Shown: positions 51,297 through 62,629 of the stretch, piece by piece | Position numbering within the stretch: the stretch's first letter is position 1 | Layout of the letters: the number at the start of each line of letters is the position of its first letter | Source: Polytrichum commune | Taxonomy: Eukaryota; Streptophyta; Polytrichopsida; Polytrichales; Polytrichaceae | Assembly (NCBI GenBank): GCA_950295325.1 | Contig: OX485807.1 | Span: 186,501-250,500, forward strand | DNA length: 64,000 bases | Direction of reading: 5' to 3' | Translations under genes and position numbers: made by a program | Notes under the pieces: model-generated | Database searches by the model: none | Told to the model about the DNA's origin: nothing | The model's input: only the letters and a program-made list of their open reading frames with translations

Positions 51297-51574
51297 TTTC
51301 CATTAAAATGAGAGTATGTTAAGCTGGGAAATCGACTCATTTAGGTTGAGTCGACCTAAATGAGGACAATTATGTTAGTCAATTTAGGTTGAGTCGACCT
51401 AAATGAGGACAATATGTTAGTCAATTTAGGTTGAGTCGACCTAAATGAGGATAATTATGTTAGTCAATTTAGGTTGAGTCGACCTAAATGAGGACAATTA
51501 TGTTAGTCAATTTAGGTTGAGTCGACCTAAATGAGTCGATTTCCCAGCTTAACATACTCTCTTTTTAATGGAAA
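51297..51574. mobile_element. Inverted-repeat element built of five 43-bp hairpin modules
   Basis: The ends form an inverted repeat of about 50 bp (left TTTCCATTAAAATGAGAGTA, right its complement), with GTTAAGCTGGGAAATCGACT inside. Between them lie five copies of the palindrome CATTTAGGT-TGAGTCG-ACCTAAATG, starting near 51341, 51384, 51426, 51469 and 51512, a strict 42-43-bp period. The spacer reads AGGACAATTATGTTAGTCAA with small variants. There is no coding capacity. Confidence 0.85.
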
Positions 51575-51827
51575 CTACGGCGGAATTTACGGCTGGAAAA
51601 TCAAATGTTATTTTTTTACTTGTACTCTACAACTTTCCAGTGGTTTTCGTTTCATTCTTGGATTAATAGTTTGCTTTATGTACTCTCAATTCACTGGAAA
51701 ACTCTCATTTTAGTGAATATTGTGTTTAATGGGGTCGATCGTCCCAGATTTCTTATTAGTTTTTGCCAAGTTGGTTTTTGAGCCCTTCAACAACATCATG
51801 AGAGCCTCAAATATGCTTCCTCTTTGG

Positions 51828-53300
51828 TCAATACTTGTTTGAGCCTCTTGTTGCCGACAAATGGCACAAGTGCACGTTCATGACCATCACATACCTACAT
51901 AAGATTACAGTGGTTACCAGCAGAAGCTGGAATAAGAACAGATTGGTGAGCACCAAAAGACTTAACAGTAGCAAGATGGTGAGCACCAAAAGCCGTAACA
52001 ATAGCAGAACGATCATCGAAACAAAAGATGAAGAAACCATAGAAGTGGCCATCGCGGAACAATGAAGAAGCTTTAGATGGCCGATCGAGGAGCAAGAATG
52101 TTTGCCGCGCCTACCATTCCATGTGTGTGCTTGTAAGTTAGTGCTCATGCTTATAGTGCAATGCAACTTCCCAAGAGTTATCTCTGTCAGTGCCAGACAC
52201 AAAGCTCGCAACATTTTGAAGTGCCTCACAACTTTTCCAGTAACGTAGTGTGTGGCCGTCATGAGATGTATGGCCTGCCAATGCTGCCATTCTCATCCCA
52301 AGCCCATGGATAATAGAACCCTGGACACTCTTATTTGTATAATATCCATCCTCAACACCTGGAATATCACCCAACATAATCGTCGTCCATTTTAAATATG
52401 CTTGAGTCCTAGTCGGGACTTCGCATTCCACAAACCTGGCTCCTTGAGGTTGTTGGCAATTGTCCTTACGAAACAATGATACGGACGCCCCACTTTCAAA
52501 GATGTCTTGTGTGAGTTGTCATACGTTGCCACCAAAACCTTGTAACGGTAGGTGATTGCCTTGCGCACTTTCTCTAGCTGACAATGCAACAAACAAACCT
52601 TATGTTTGTGCTCTCTCTTTCATTAAACTTCACATATTTCCCTTGGACAACGTACTCAAAACTTTGGAAATCCACGTCACATATGCTATACAACTTTTTG
52701 TGAGTTTTGATGCACAAATTACAAATCACATAGTTAGCAATGCGCATTATGCAACCCTTTCAATCACTGTGGCTCATACTTGGTTTGCTTGTCAATCCGA
52801 GCGCGGATGATTCAACCAATTGCATGCAATAAACAAATGCATGTACATCTTGGATGAAACTTTGCGTCTCTCTGTTGCGTTTGAAGAAAGAATGTGGCAA
52901 GCAAATCCATACATAAAATTGAGATCACTATGAAAAAAATCCTCTAAAATATGTGTGCACAAAATATATTCAATAGTCGCACTAATGCCTTTTATGCCAT
53001 ATTGCACTCAATCATGATCAATATTGAGAACATCGAAATTATGGATGTCATCAAGAGTTGGTGCCAAAGAAGCAAACAATTGCAAATTATTGTAATCAAT
53101 GACACAAAACAATTCATCATCGAAGGGCTCATCATAAGCAACAATCCCGTCGTCAAGACCATAAGAACATGAGAGCAAAAATAATACCCATGCTTTGAGG
53201 AAACATGTCTTAAATAACCCCATGGTAAACAAAATAGGCTTATATGGTCTAGGGAACGTGGGAGAGACGACATATAGGTGTAGCTCCAAGTTTATAAACA
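51828..53300 (-). pseudogene. Unrecognised decayed gene or exon set
   Basis: Several minus-strand stretches look protein-like but are interrupted by stops: a signal-peptide-like start (M-G-L-F-K-T-C-F-L-K-A-W-V-L-F-L-L) near 53225, a Cys/Trp-containing segment at 52800-52990, and a longer clean frame at 52138-52476 (G-L-G-M-R-M-A-A-L-A-G-H-T-S-H-D-G-H-T). I could not join them with consistent phases or name a family. It could be a degraded secreted-protein gene or a decayed mobile element. Confidence 0.3.
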
Positions 53301-54092
53301 TATATGCTATATGTACATTAAGCATATATGTGTATGGTTTATGTGTATGTACCCTTGCTTTGAATGCTTGTGAACATGCACCTCCCTTTTGAATTTGCAT
53401 CATGTGATGCAATAGGCGAGCTGCTTACAGTGCAAAATTGGCAAGGGGGCGCTTGTTGTCTAGCAACATCCTCCTATAAGCAACATCGACTAGTCTCAAA
53501 ATTGACATTGACTAGATCTTAGTCTACATGCATTGGGAGCCCTACCTGTGCTACCGTAGGCTCCTAAGTTACCCACTAATTGCAGTGTCCAATCATAGTA
53601 TAGCAACTATGAGTTGTTGTCGACACTCTTTTTGGTTGCAATAGAGCAAACTTCAGTATAAAGCCATGAAGTGCTTGTAGCTTCATGAAGCTTAATAACC
53701 CACCGCATTTTGAAGCCAACATGCTAGGTAGAGCTAACAGTAAACCACAACGCCTAAATCAAAAGTTAGCCATAAAATCGTTGAGACATGCATAAGTATT
53801 GAATACAAATCAAATCCGAGAGGGACTACATAACCATCGAGAGGAGAGTAGATGAGGATTCACGCTTACAACAAACCATCCACCTACTTGAGTTGTTTAT
53901 GGGACATAATTGATAAACTCATGAACATAATTTGAAAACTATGAATGATATTGTTTCATAAATGAAAAATTGTGACAAATTTTGCTAAGCCGTTTGCTTT
54001 TGGATGAGCGATTAGTTATGATGTAGATAACCATTGAAAGGCGAATATAGATGACGAGCCGTGAAAGCGGTGAATCATCCATCTCCTTGAGG

Positions 54093-54467
54093 TACACTAA
54101 ATATGATATTTAGTGTCATATGGTATTTAATGTCACTTTGGTAAATTTTTGGATGACACTTCTTGTGTATAAGTGAGCAAATATTGTCATGCACGATGGA
54201 TGAGTTCATTCATTGGCCAAAACCCTACCCTCTCTTGTTTGCAACTTGTGATGAAATATTGTCATGGATGATTGAAATTTGGATGAGAAATCACTTGGCA
54301 AGTGATAATAATTGCAACATTGTTAACCTCACATTCCCCAAATTTTTTACAATGAATGACAATAATGTTGGGTTAACATTTAGTGTTGGTGACACTATAC
54401 CGCAGTTTACAATTTGCATTGACCAAGACAATTAGAATTGGTGACACTAAATATCATAATTAGTGTA
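54093..54467. mobile_element. MITE copy 1 with palindromic CACTAAAT termini
   Basis: The left end is TACACTAAATATGATATTTA continuing GTGTCA. The right end is TGACACTAAATATCATAATT continuing AGTGTA. Each terminus is itself almost a perfect palindrome, and the two are inverted copies. A flanking TA on both sides fits a TA target site of the Tc1/mariner type, which is inference. The 375-bp copy is longer than the second copy at 59.7 kb and contains one chance open frame. Confidence 0.75.
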
Positions 54468-55080
54468 GTTATCGGTTATAAAGCCATACCCTCATGGATG
54501 TAGACTATTGGTTGTGGATGGACTATAATGTGCGTGGGTAGAAAACCCAAGAGAGTTGTTAGGAAGCGCCCTCCACTTGGATGAGCGATCGGTGGTGTTT
54601 AAAAAAAGATTTTAAAAAATAAAAAATGAGGCTCTAACACTTTGTAGTCATGAGTTTGACGATCAAAGATTCAATTCGAACCCAGCTATCTCCTTGATGC
54701 ATGGGGTGGCATTTACCTATACGTCATTCGGGTGCATTCACTTCGGCGACCATTGAGCGTCAAACAACTTCTTCGATTCCTTCATCTTCAACTTATTCTT
54801 TTCCTTTTTCTGCAATTCATTCTGCAATATATGCCCCGGCCCCCCTCGAAAAGAAGACAAGACAAAATTTATCAAGGCCTTAGGTAGCTATTCGCCCCGA
54901 TGATGAAGATTTTCTCTCGCATGAGATAGTCCGCAGTGCCACATGATTGTTGAGGAGGCGATGGGGTGTTGGTGATAACTTCACATAGTTGCAATGCTGA
55001 TGCCGACTGAACAGCAGCACTTAGAAGTGTTCATGGTGATGCATAGGCCGGAGTGGCAACTTATGTAATGCATCCAAATC
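54468..55080 (+). promoter_or_regulatory. Upstream region of the SWSAP1-like gene
   Basis: No gene seen. This 0.6-kb stretch separates the MITE from the start codon at 55081 and must hold the promoter. No TATA box or other element could be assigned. Confidence 0.35.
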
Positions 55081-56819
55081 ATGGGCATTAGCGTACTGGA
55101 CTTATTCGACCATTCTTCAGCCTCGACTTCGGCCTCGCCATCGTCTTCCTGTGCTCTGCTGTGGGGCCCCCCTAATTGGTTTGTTTTTCATCTTCGTAAA
55201 GCAATGTGACGCGCATCTGCATTGCATTGCGATTTCATCTGCCGAGTTCTTACAATTATTCAGACTACGTACAATTTGACCAACAATGCTGCACCTGTGG
55301 CTTGCTTGCTGGTCTGCTTGCAGTGGCAAGACTTCGTTACTCTTGCAATTTGCATATAATTGCGCCCTCCGCAGCGAAGGCACCGTTACCTTCATGTGCA
55401 GACCGCATACTTTTGACCTCGATCCACCCTGTCTTTCTCAGGTCACACCCTAAACCCTAAACCCTAATTCCCAAAACCGTACACCTTAAAGTCTTCCGGC
55501 ATTTCTCTTTCTTCATTCCTGCTACTCTTGTGCAAGAATGTTTTCTCAAAGGTTTGGGGAGTGGAATAATATGTAGGGAGTGGATGTGGAGTCGGAAGCA
55601 TTTGCAAGAGTCACGATCAAGTAAGTAGGCTTTGGAATTCTCACCAAATGTCTTCCAAGTGTTTAATGAAATGATTTGAGATTATGCTGACATGAATTCT
55701 GCAGACTGTCATCATATGACCATGGCATTTTATATCCGCGAATGCCAACAAGTTTGCCAGTCTAGCTGTTTTTTGGCGGTTTCTTCTGTCTGATGATGAT
55801 GGCTAATCTGGACACGTGTACAGATACATACAGGATGATGAACAGCTTCGGAAACATTTCGCTGCGTTTCATGTTCAAAACGTGCTTCCTAGAGCAGTCA
55901 TAGTTGATGACTTCTACGATTTGTTCAATGAGAGGTGGGTGTCTGGAATATAAGTAGTTTCTTCCTGTATTTCTTGGTGATGATATGCGCTCTAAGGTCT
56001 GATATCATGTGATTTTGCAGATCATGTACTGAACGATTTGGACACACTCGTGCTCGTGAAACGGCTATGGTCAAAACACTAGCGCTTTGTCATGATGCCA
56101 TAAACTATGCCAAGTAAGTCCTAACACAGGAACTTCTTTTACATCTGCCTCTCAACGAATCTCGAATAATTTACAGAGTACGACACTGCCTTGCAATATT
56201 TTTCAAGGGTGCAACTTGCTGCTGTAGCAGACGTTTGGTGTTTGCCTTCTGTTTCTTTGTTCTTGCAACCGAGGGTTACTGAAGGAGTACCCCTTCAGGA
56301 GGAGTGGCGTGTAATAATCTGCATGTAAAGAAGCTAGGACAGTAATGTTGCCGTGGTTTCTATGTGCAGCGAGTGTTTTGGGCCAGAGCAAAAGTGTCTT
56401 TTGCTGGTTTCAGATTCTCATGTGGGGGAGACACCTCGGTTGCGATTTATATATCAAAGGTGGCTTTCTCAAATTTTCAGTATCAAAGGTTAGAATTCTT
56501 TCAGGTCTATTGATATTACAGCTCAAAAGATACCCAAGACATCTGTTGTCTACTCGTATAACTAAATTATTGGCAGAGGCCAAGGTAGGAACTTCACCTA
56601 CGATGTCATTTTCAGCACCTGGTTTATTTGGCATTCTGCAAATTCAGCATGTCCAAGACAAATGATCCAACGCTTGTTGATGCAGCCTTAGACTTCTCCA
56701 GTTTTTCTGTGTCAGATGGCAAAGAGGATGAGGGTAATGCAAACAAGGTTCTGCATGCTAAGTACTCATTGCAGCACAACAGACTGCACCTAGAAGCGAT
56801 TGAATACAAATGCACATGA
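55081..56819 (+). CDS. RecA-fold ATPase resembling SWSAP1 (RAD51-paralog-like), 7 exons, 238 aa
   Basis: Exons: 55081-55178, 55324-55441, 55577-55620, 55824-55934, 56021-56113, 56370-56488, 56686-56819; all GT-AG with matching phases, 717 nt including TGA. The Walker A motif GPPNCGKT (29-36) is created by the first splice. It is followed by T-S-L-L-L-Q-F-A and the strand T-V-T-F-M-C-R-P. Walker B is A-V-I-V-D-D-F-Y-D-L-F (111-121). A later strand reads C-L-L-L-V-S-D-S, then F-I-Y-Q-R-W-L-S-Q-I-F. The C-terminus is A-K-Y-S-L-Q-H-N-R-L-H-L-E-A-I-E. Length, motif order and spacing fit SWSAP1, the partner of SWS1 that supports RAD51 filaments in homologous recombination; that role is known in mammals and only inferred here. 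The exact acceptor of the last exon is the weakest junction. No lesion is seen. Confidence 0.85.
55446..55467 (+). promoter_or_regulatory. Telomere-like telo-box run in intron 2
   Basis: ACCCTAAACCCTAAACCCTA is three units of the plant telomere repeat, just inside intron 2 of the SWSAP1-like gene. Short telo boxes near the 5' end of plant genes are often linked with expression in dividing cells, which would suit a recombination gene. That regulatory role is inference. Confidence 0.6.
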
Positions 56820-58215
56820 CGATAGCCACAATCTCAAACTTGCGTGTTAAGTGGCTTTTGGAGGGGTTTATGTGAAGGCAGAATGCAGCATCATGTATTA
56901 GAAGATATGTAATCAGGTGAACCTGTACACATTTATTCTACAAGATTGAAGTAGGTCAAAGTTGGCATTTGTAGAGGTATAGGTATTCGCTTGCACTGTG
57001 GCTGCTTTTGGGTTCACCAAGCCTAACTGTGACACCTATTTTTATGTTGCAGTTTCATGAATTATGAATGCCAATTACATCATACAAACATCCACAAACA
57101 TCATCATCAAAAGTTCAACTATGCTTACCAGCCGCTACACCACACTGAACTGGAGGTTGTGAAAGATCGATGAAGGCTTGATTTGGAAACGTAAAACATT
57201 CCCTCCAATCTGTGATTGTAGACTTCGGATCGGAAATTATTACCAAGGCAATAAACAACAGGTGCCATGCTTTTGAGCTAGGAACTATGGGAACAAAGGG
57301 GGTCTTTAAAGGAATGCATGGGACAACATTGTCTGGATATCAAGATATCCTGCTCTCTTTACCATACCAGAAACTTCTTTCATAATACTAGTTTGCAACC
57401 AACAGAAAGATGAACTTCAAGTGTCAGTGTGGCCATGGTGATATGAGGATGAGATACCCTTTATATGTTGGATGTTTCAATAGTTCATAAGTACACCAAA
57501 ATATCTATTAGGTGATATCTATTTGAACTGTGGTTTGTGCTTTGTGTCTTGCTCTGCATCTCCCACGTGTCTGCTCAATGTTTCAAACTTAGGTCAAATT
57601 TTCATAGTTGTTTGCATTGGATACCTCACCTACTGAGGTACATTTGAGAGAATCTGAACACAAATCTGAACACGAATTTTTTGGAACAAGAGTGGATGAT
57701 GTAAACTCAACTGCACTAATTTCCTGTTGCCAGAATCTGCTATGGTATGGGATGAGCATGATCATTGTCTCAAATGATAAGGTGAGAGAGTATTAGTATT
57801 TAGTATAAAGTAGCATATAAAATCTTCCTCACTATGTGTAAAATCCACGTCTGTTGTATTCACTTTCGTAGGTACAAACCAGCTGAGCAATCAGTGTAAC
57901 TTCAATATCAACAACCACAGATTACCAAATCAGCAATCATGAAACCATGAGGATATTCACCTTCCTCAAGTCAAGATGACGAAATGCAAATAACTCAACA
58001 ATGCTTCATTAACATTAAGTACATGTTTATTGCACATGAAGAAATCTGTGCCAATATAAATCACTATGAGGACACCTTAAGAGTGCATCCTTTTCATAGT
58101 CAAATCATCAATCAAATCATCAACTTGCTTCTAACACCTGATTTCTGAGAATGGTCACTACTGCAAAGAAACAACACATACCATACAGATGACAATCTGA
58201 CCTACATTAAACCAC
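56820..58215. other. Convergent intergenic region
   Basis: Lies between two stop codons facing each other and should contain both 3' UTRs. A short frame at 57608-57796 shows no motif. No other gene is seen. Confidence 0.6.
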
Positions 58216-61200
58216 TTAGCCACCAGCTAATACACCAGCAAGGACATCTCTTTTTCCCTGTGCATAAATTGTATACACCAACCGTATTGCATCCACCCAA
58301 GCATCCATGCCCTCCCAAGTATCTGCTATCTGCAAAAGGGAAAGGCATCCTTATCACTGTCAGATCCGTCTTCATCATCAACAGGGTGACTGCAAAATCC
58401 CATCTACACATAAGCCAAGGTACTATCGCATGAAATCTTGTATGCCAACCTGAAGCAATATTTAACCCCTAAAATTGGAGACTAGTGTGTTAAATGATTA
58501 AGCAACAAACTAAAAGGGGCGACCAAAAACTGCAGTCAGTTGAACATAATGAAACTCAAATACTGAAGGAAGCCCAGATATAATGGGCAGAAGAATGGCC
58601 AGATATAATGGCCAACAAAGCAGAAGAAAATGTACCAGATATTGTGGGCCAGACTCGGTGTCAATGCAAAAGCCACCGCCAGATGGCAGACTGAGATCTG
58701 CACTCGGGGCAAGACACATAATGTCCTCCATCTCGATTCTTAGAGCTGATAGTCTTGCCGATGAACTGCCAGTGCTGCCGCTTTCTGCATTGACAGTGCT
58801 GGAGCGGCTTGAATAGCTGTGTGCAAGCGACTTCCGATCGAGTTTCTCAACCTGGACAACATGGGAGGATCAGTACAATTAATGCTCTCCACACTAACAT
58901 GTATTGAATGCCATGAAAGATTTTAAGCCCACTAAAGAGGGTTCTAAACTTTTCAAATATTGATCGAATATTGCTTAGGTTTCAACTTTATTTTTGGATT
59001 TCCCAAAAAGCACAAAACTAGTTCTTGGGCTTTGAATGACCACAAAGGCTTCCCCATGTTTTGTATATGTGTTGGTTTTAGATGTGCTGGTTTTCACGCA
59101 GATACTGTGATGTTTTGTACAACTTGGTTGGACAAGACAGTAGAGATGGAAATCATGACCTTGAACCACATTACAATAAGGAAATGAATCAGAAAACCAC
59201 TGAGTACATTATTATTATACCTCATAAAGTGCTTCATGGTCAAGCACAAACCACAGTCGTAACCAATCACTGTGTGGAGCCAGGGAGTCTCCTTTTGGTG
59301 GGATCCTCAGCCACCCAGCTCTTAAGTAGGGTAAAGGCAACTGTAAAGTGAAACAACATAGAATGGCTTCAGTGGACTTGGAGTTAATCTGTAACTTTTA
59401 TAACGTGAGGATGCTTGTATGTTGTATGTGGATGGGAAACAATGATTGGTAGGTGAGGTGTCTTACAAATATCCGCACAAGTCGCAAAGCACCTTGATAT
59501 ACCTGCATTTTCCATCCAGACATCAACCACAAATACAAAACAACCAATCAATCATTCAGTCTGAAGGAATCTAAATTTGGAACCTTGTTTTTCTTTCACA
59601 ACCAGATTTTCAGATCTGGGCTACCAAATACATGCATGATATCCAAATCAAAACCCCAACAGGATGATAGGTTTTTGTTCCTATAAGCTGATCTTACACT
59701 CTATACTACACTAAATTTGATATTTAGTGTCACTTACTTTTTGGATTTACATAGTGCTATATCTTTTGACTATTGATGAAATGTTTTACCAAGTAAAGTT
59801 GTTAGTGTTCTATAATGTCCAACCAACCAATTTAACATTTTTTCGTAAAATATGAGATATACAGTAAATAAATATAGCATTGCCTAATTCTGAATAGTCT
59901 GTGACACTAAATATCATATTTAGTGTAGTTAAAATGCTCAAAAAAAAATTGAACAAAGGCACTTCTTGTTCTTGTTACACTAAATCACAAAGACAAAACA
60001 AAATGCAGGGATTTAAGGGTAGTGTTATACTGGGTAGTCAGGTTTGAGAGCATGTGCAGCAGTTATGTAAATAGCTGACAAGCTGTTCAATTCTGTAGGT
60101 GTTGGCTCCTTTGTACTCAATCGTCGGCCACTTCGTGATATATCCTCCGCCAAACCATACTGCAATAGAAAGAGAGAATACATGCCCATAGAGTTGTGAG
60201 AATTTACATTTTGAATGAAGCAACAAATGATCAGCGTATAAAGTAAATTGAAGAAGTATTCGCACTACATACTAACATCTCAGTAGATTAGTATTATGTG
60301 CATTACATCACCAAGTGCAAGGAAATATTTGATCATCTTCCTCAACCACATGTGCAAGATATAAGGACATGTCTAAGCAGGAGACTGCACAAAGAATGAT
60401 CTAACCAAGAATGTCCTGAGGAGTCCTTAAGGAAAGAAGCATCCTGATTACATTACTCTGCCTATCCAGTTTGTCGGGCTACCACAGACTATAACAATGG
60501 GGTTGGCTGGACATTTGCATGGTTTAAGTGGAGGTTGTAGAACTAGTTTGCCACTGCTTCCTGGACGTACCAAAACTGTTCCCAAGTTATAAACAGCCCG
60601 ATGAAAGTCGAAGCGGAGTCTGATAGCAGCACGAAACTGCACATAAATCATTAGCACCTTAGCCTGGAGATCCAAATACTTGAGAAGGAAAGACTACCTC
60701 CTGTAAGCAATAAGACAACCTGCAACCTCCAACCTTCATCATGCAAGGTAGTGACATGTCAGGGAGCTGGAAACTGACTGAAGACCTTATATTATTCCCT
60801 GTGTATTAAAGTACTCAGAATCAGGCACACACAAGGGAGGCATCCTATGCAGGGGACTTGGAAGCTTCAGATTGAGTGACAAACATTAAAGATTGTGTAC
60901 CTTTCTGATAGCTTTCTTCACAATGGCTCGTTTCTCCTTCATTGCAACAATTGCTCCCAGTTCCTATTCACCAAGTTGAGATATCATTAATACTGAACTG
61001 CTGATTGAGATTTTAAGCCAGTTCATGCCCTCCAGCAGCAAATAGTCTACTCAACTTTAGTTTGATGGAAGTCTAAGAACACAACTCCAAATTAATGGTA
61101 AAATGAGATAGTGATCAGTATTGCAAGTAGGCAGTTTCACCTGAAGAGCAAGGCCCCAATTGTTCAAAGCCTGCCATATCCATTTATTTTTGTAAGAATC

Positions 61201-62594
61201 ACATGAAGAGGTAAGGAAGGTAAAGAAGGCTGAGTCCAAAATCTTCAAATTAAAAAATGCACAGATCGATAGATTCAGTAAAAGCTAGTCTGAGGTTGAG
61301 CCTGATTAACTTGATTTCAATTCAAGTTCTTCCTACACTTGGGTATTCATGCATAATGAAGTTCTAGTAAACACAGACTTTCACATCCTCATTCACAACA
61401 TAATCGGCATTGAGAAGTCAATTAATGTTCTGGTGGAACCTGAGGACTGTTCCAGTTGAGTTGCACAGCCCACTCATATCTGTCACATGCCTACATCAAC
61501 AAATTTGAGCTTCAGATCCTCTGCTGTGATGAATCTGAGATATTTGATACATGAGAAAAAGGTCTTGGGACAAGTAGAAGCAACTTCACAATGAGGCTGT
61601 TGTTACATAGGAGCACAAAACTCAGAACTTAGACTGACCTACAACTGGCATCTCTAGTAGGTGAACAGTTTCCAATGTAAGGTAAATTCACTTTGTGTAC
61701 CTGCTTCCAGAGGTCCTCAGCCTCCTTTGTGCGACCTCTGATCTTGGCCCGGTCAGATATTGCTATCGCCCAGTTATAATAAGCCTGAAAAGAAGATAAT
61801 TGTCTTCAGCAACTAACATGATACCTGTGGTGTTTGGTGCCTCCTGCCCAGTTAACAAAGCTGAGATGCAGCTGATGATGGTAATATTGCTGAGCTATGT
61901 AACTGATAGGTAAAGTGGATATATGCATCTGAAGCTCCATACTATGGAGAAAGGCCACACTGTAAAATATCAACATGGGAGATGTGGTCCCAAATAGTGT
62001 ACCTCATGTAGAGTGGGACATAATTGGGTGGCAGCCTCATATTTCTTGCAGGCTTCCTCCAGCAGAGCATCCTTTCCTGGAGGACCCATATCTGGTCCTG
62101 CATTGTCTGCACTTTCCTGCAAAGAATTACACTATCTACTGTTGTAAAGTGTTCCTGGACGCATCTCCAGGTAAATACCTCTAGGATTGACAGTGCAGGT
62201 ATCATGATGAAGTATATCTGACTCTATGGCACTTGGCTCATGAGCTCACACACATACATATATACAAGAATCTGCATCCAATGCCATTCTACGTATTTTG
62301 AAGCTGACCAACGAACCTGTAGAACCAAGGCCCAATTATACAAAGCATCATGGTCCTCTGGATTTCTCTCCACATTGGCAGCATATCTGTTACGAAAATC
62401 AAGGAAATCTCAAAACAAGCAGCAGTGTAGGCAAGACCAAACGCCCTTGATTAGGAGTACAGATCAAATCCTTTCTTATGCTCATACAATTTACAATTGA
62501 GTGGTTGTAAAGAATGAATGATCAAAGGCCAAAGTGTCAAAATATCAGTCAAGTAATTCTTTTCATCTTAAATCACACTGAACCTAACAAATAT

Positions 62595-62629
<35 letters not shown>

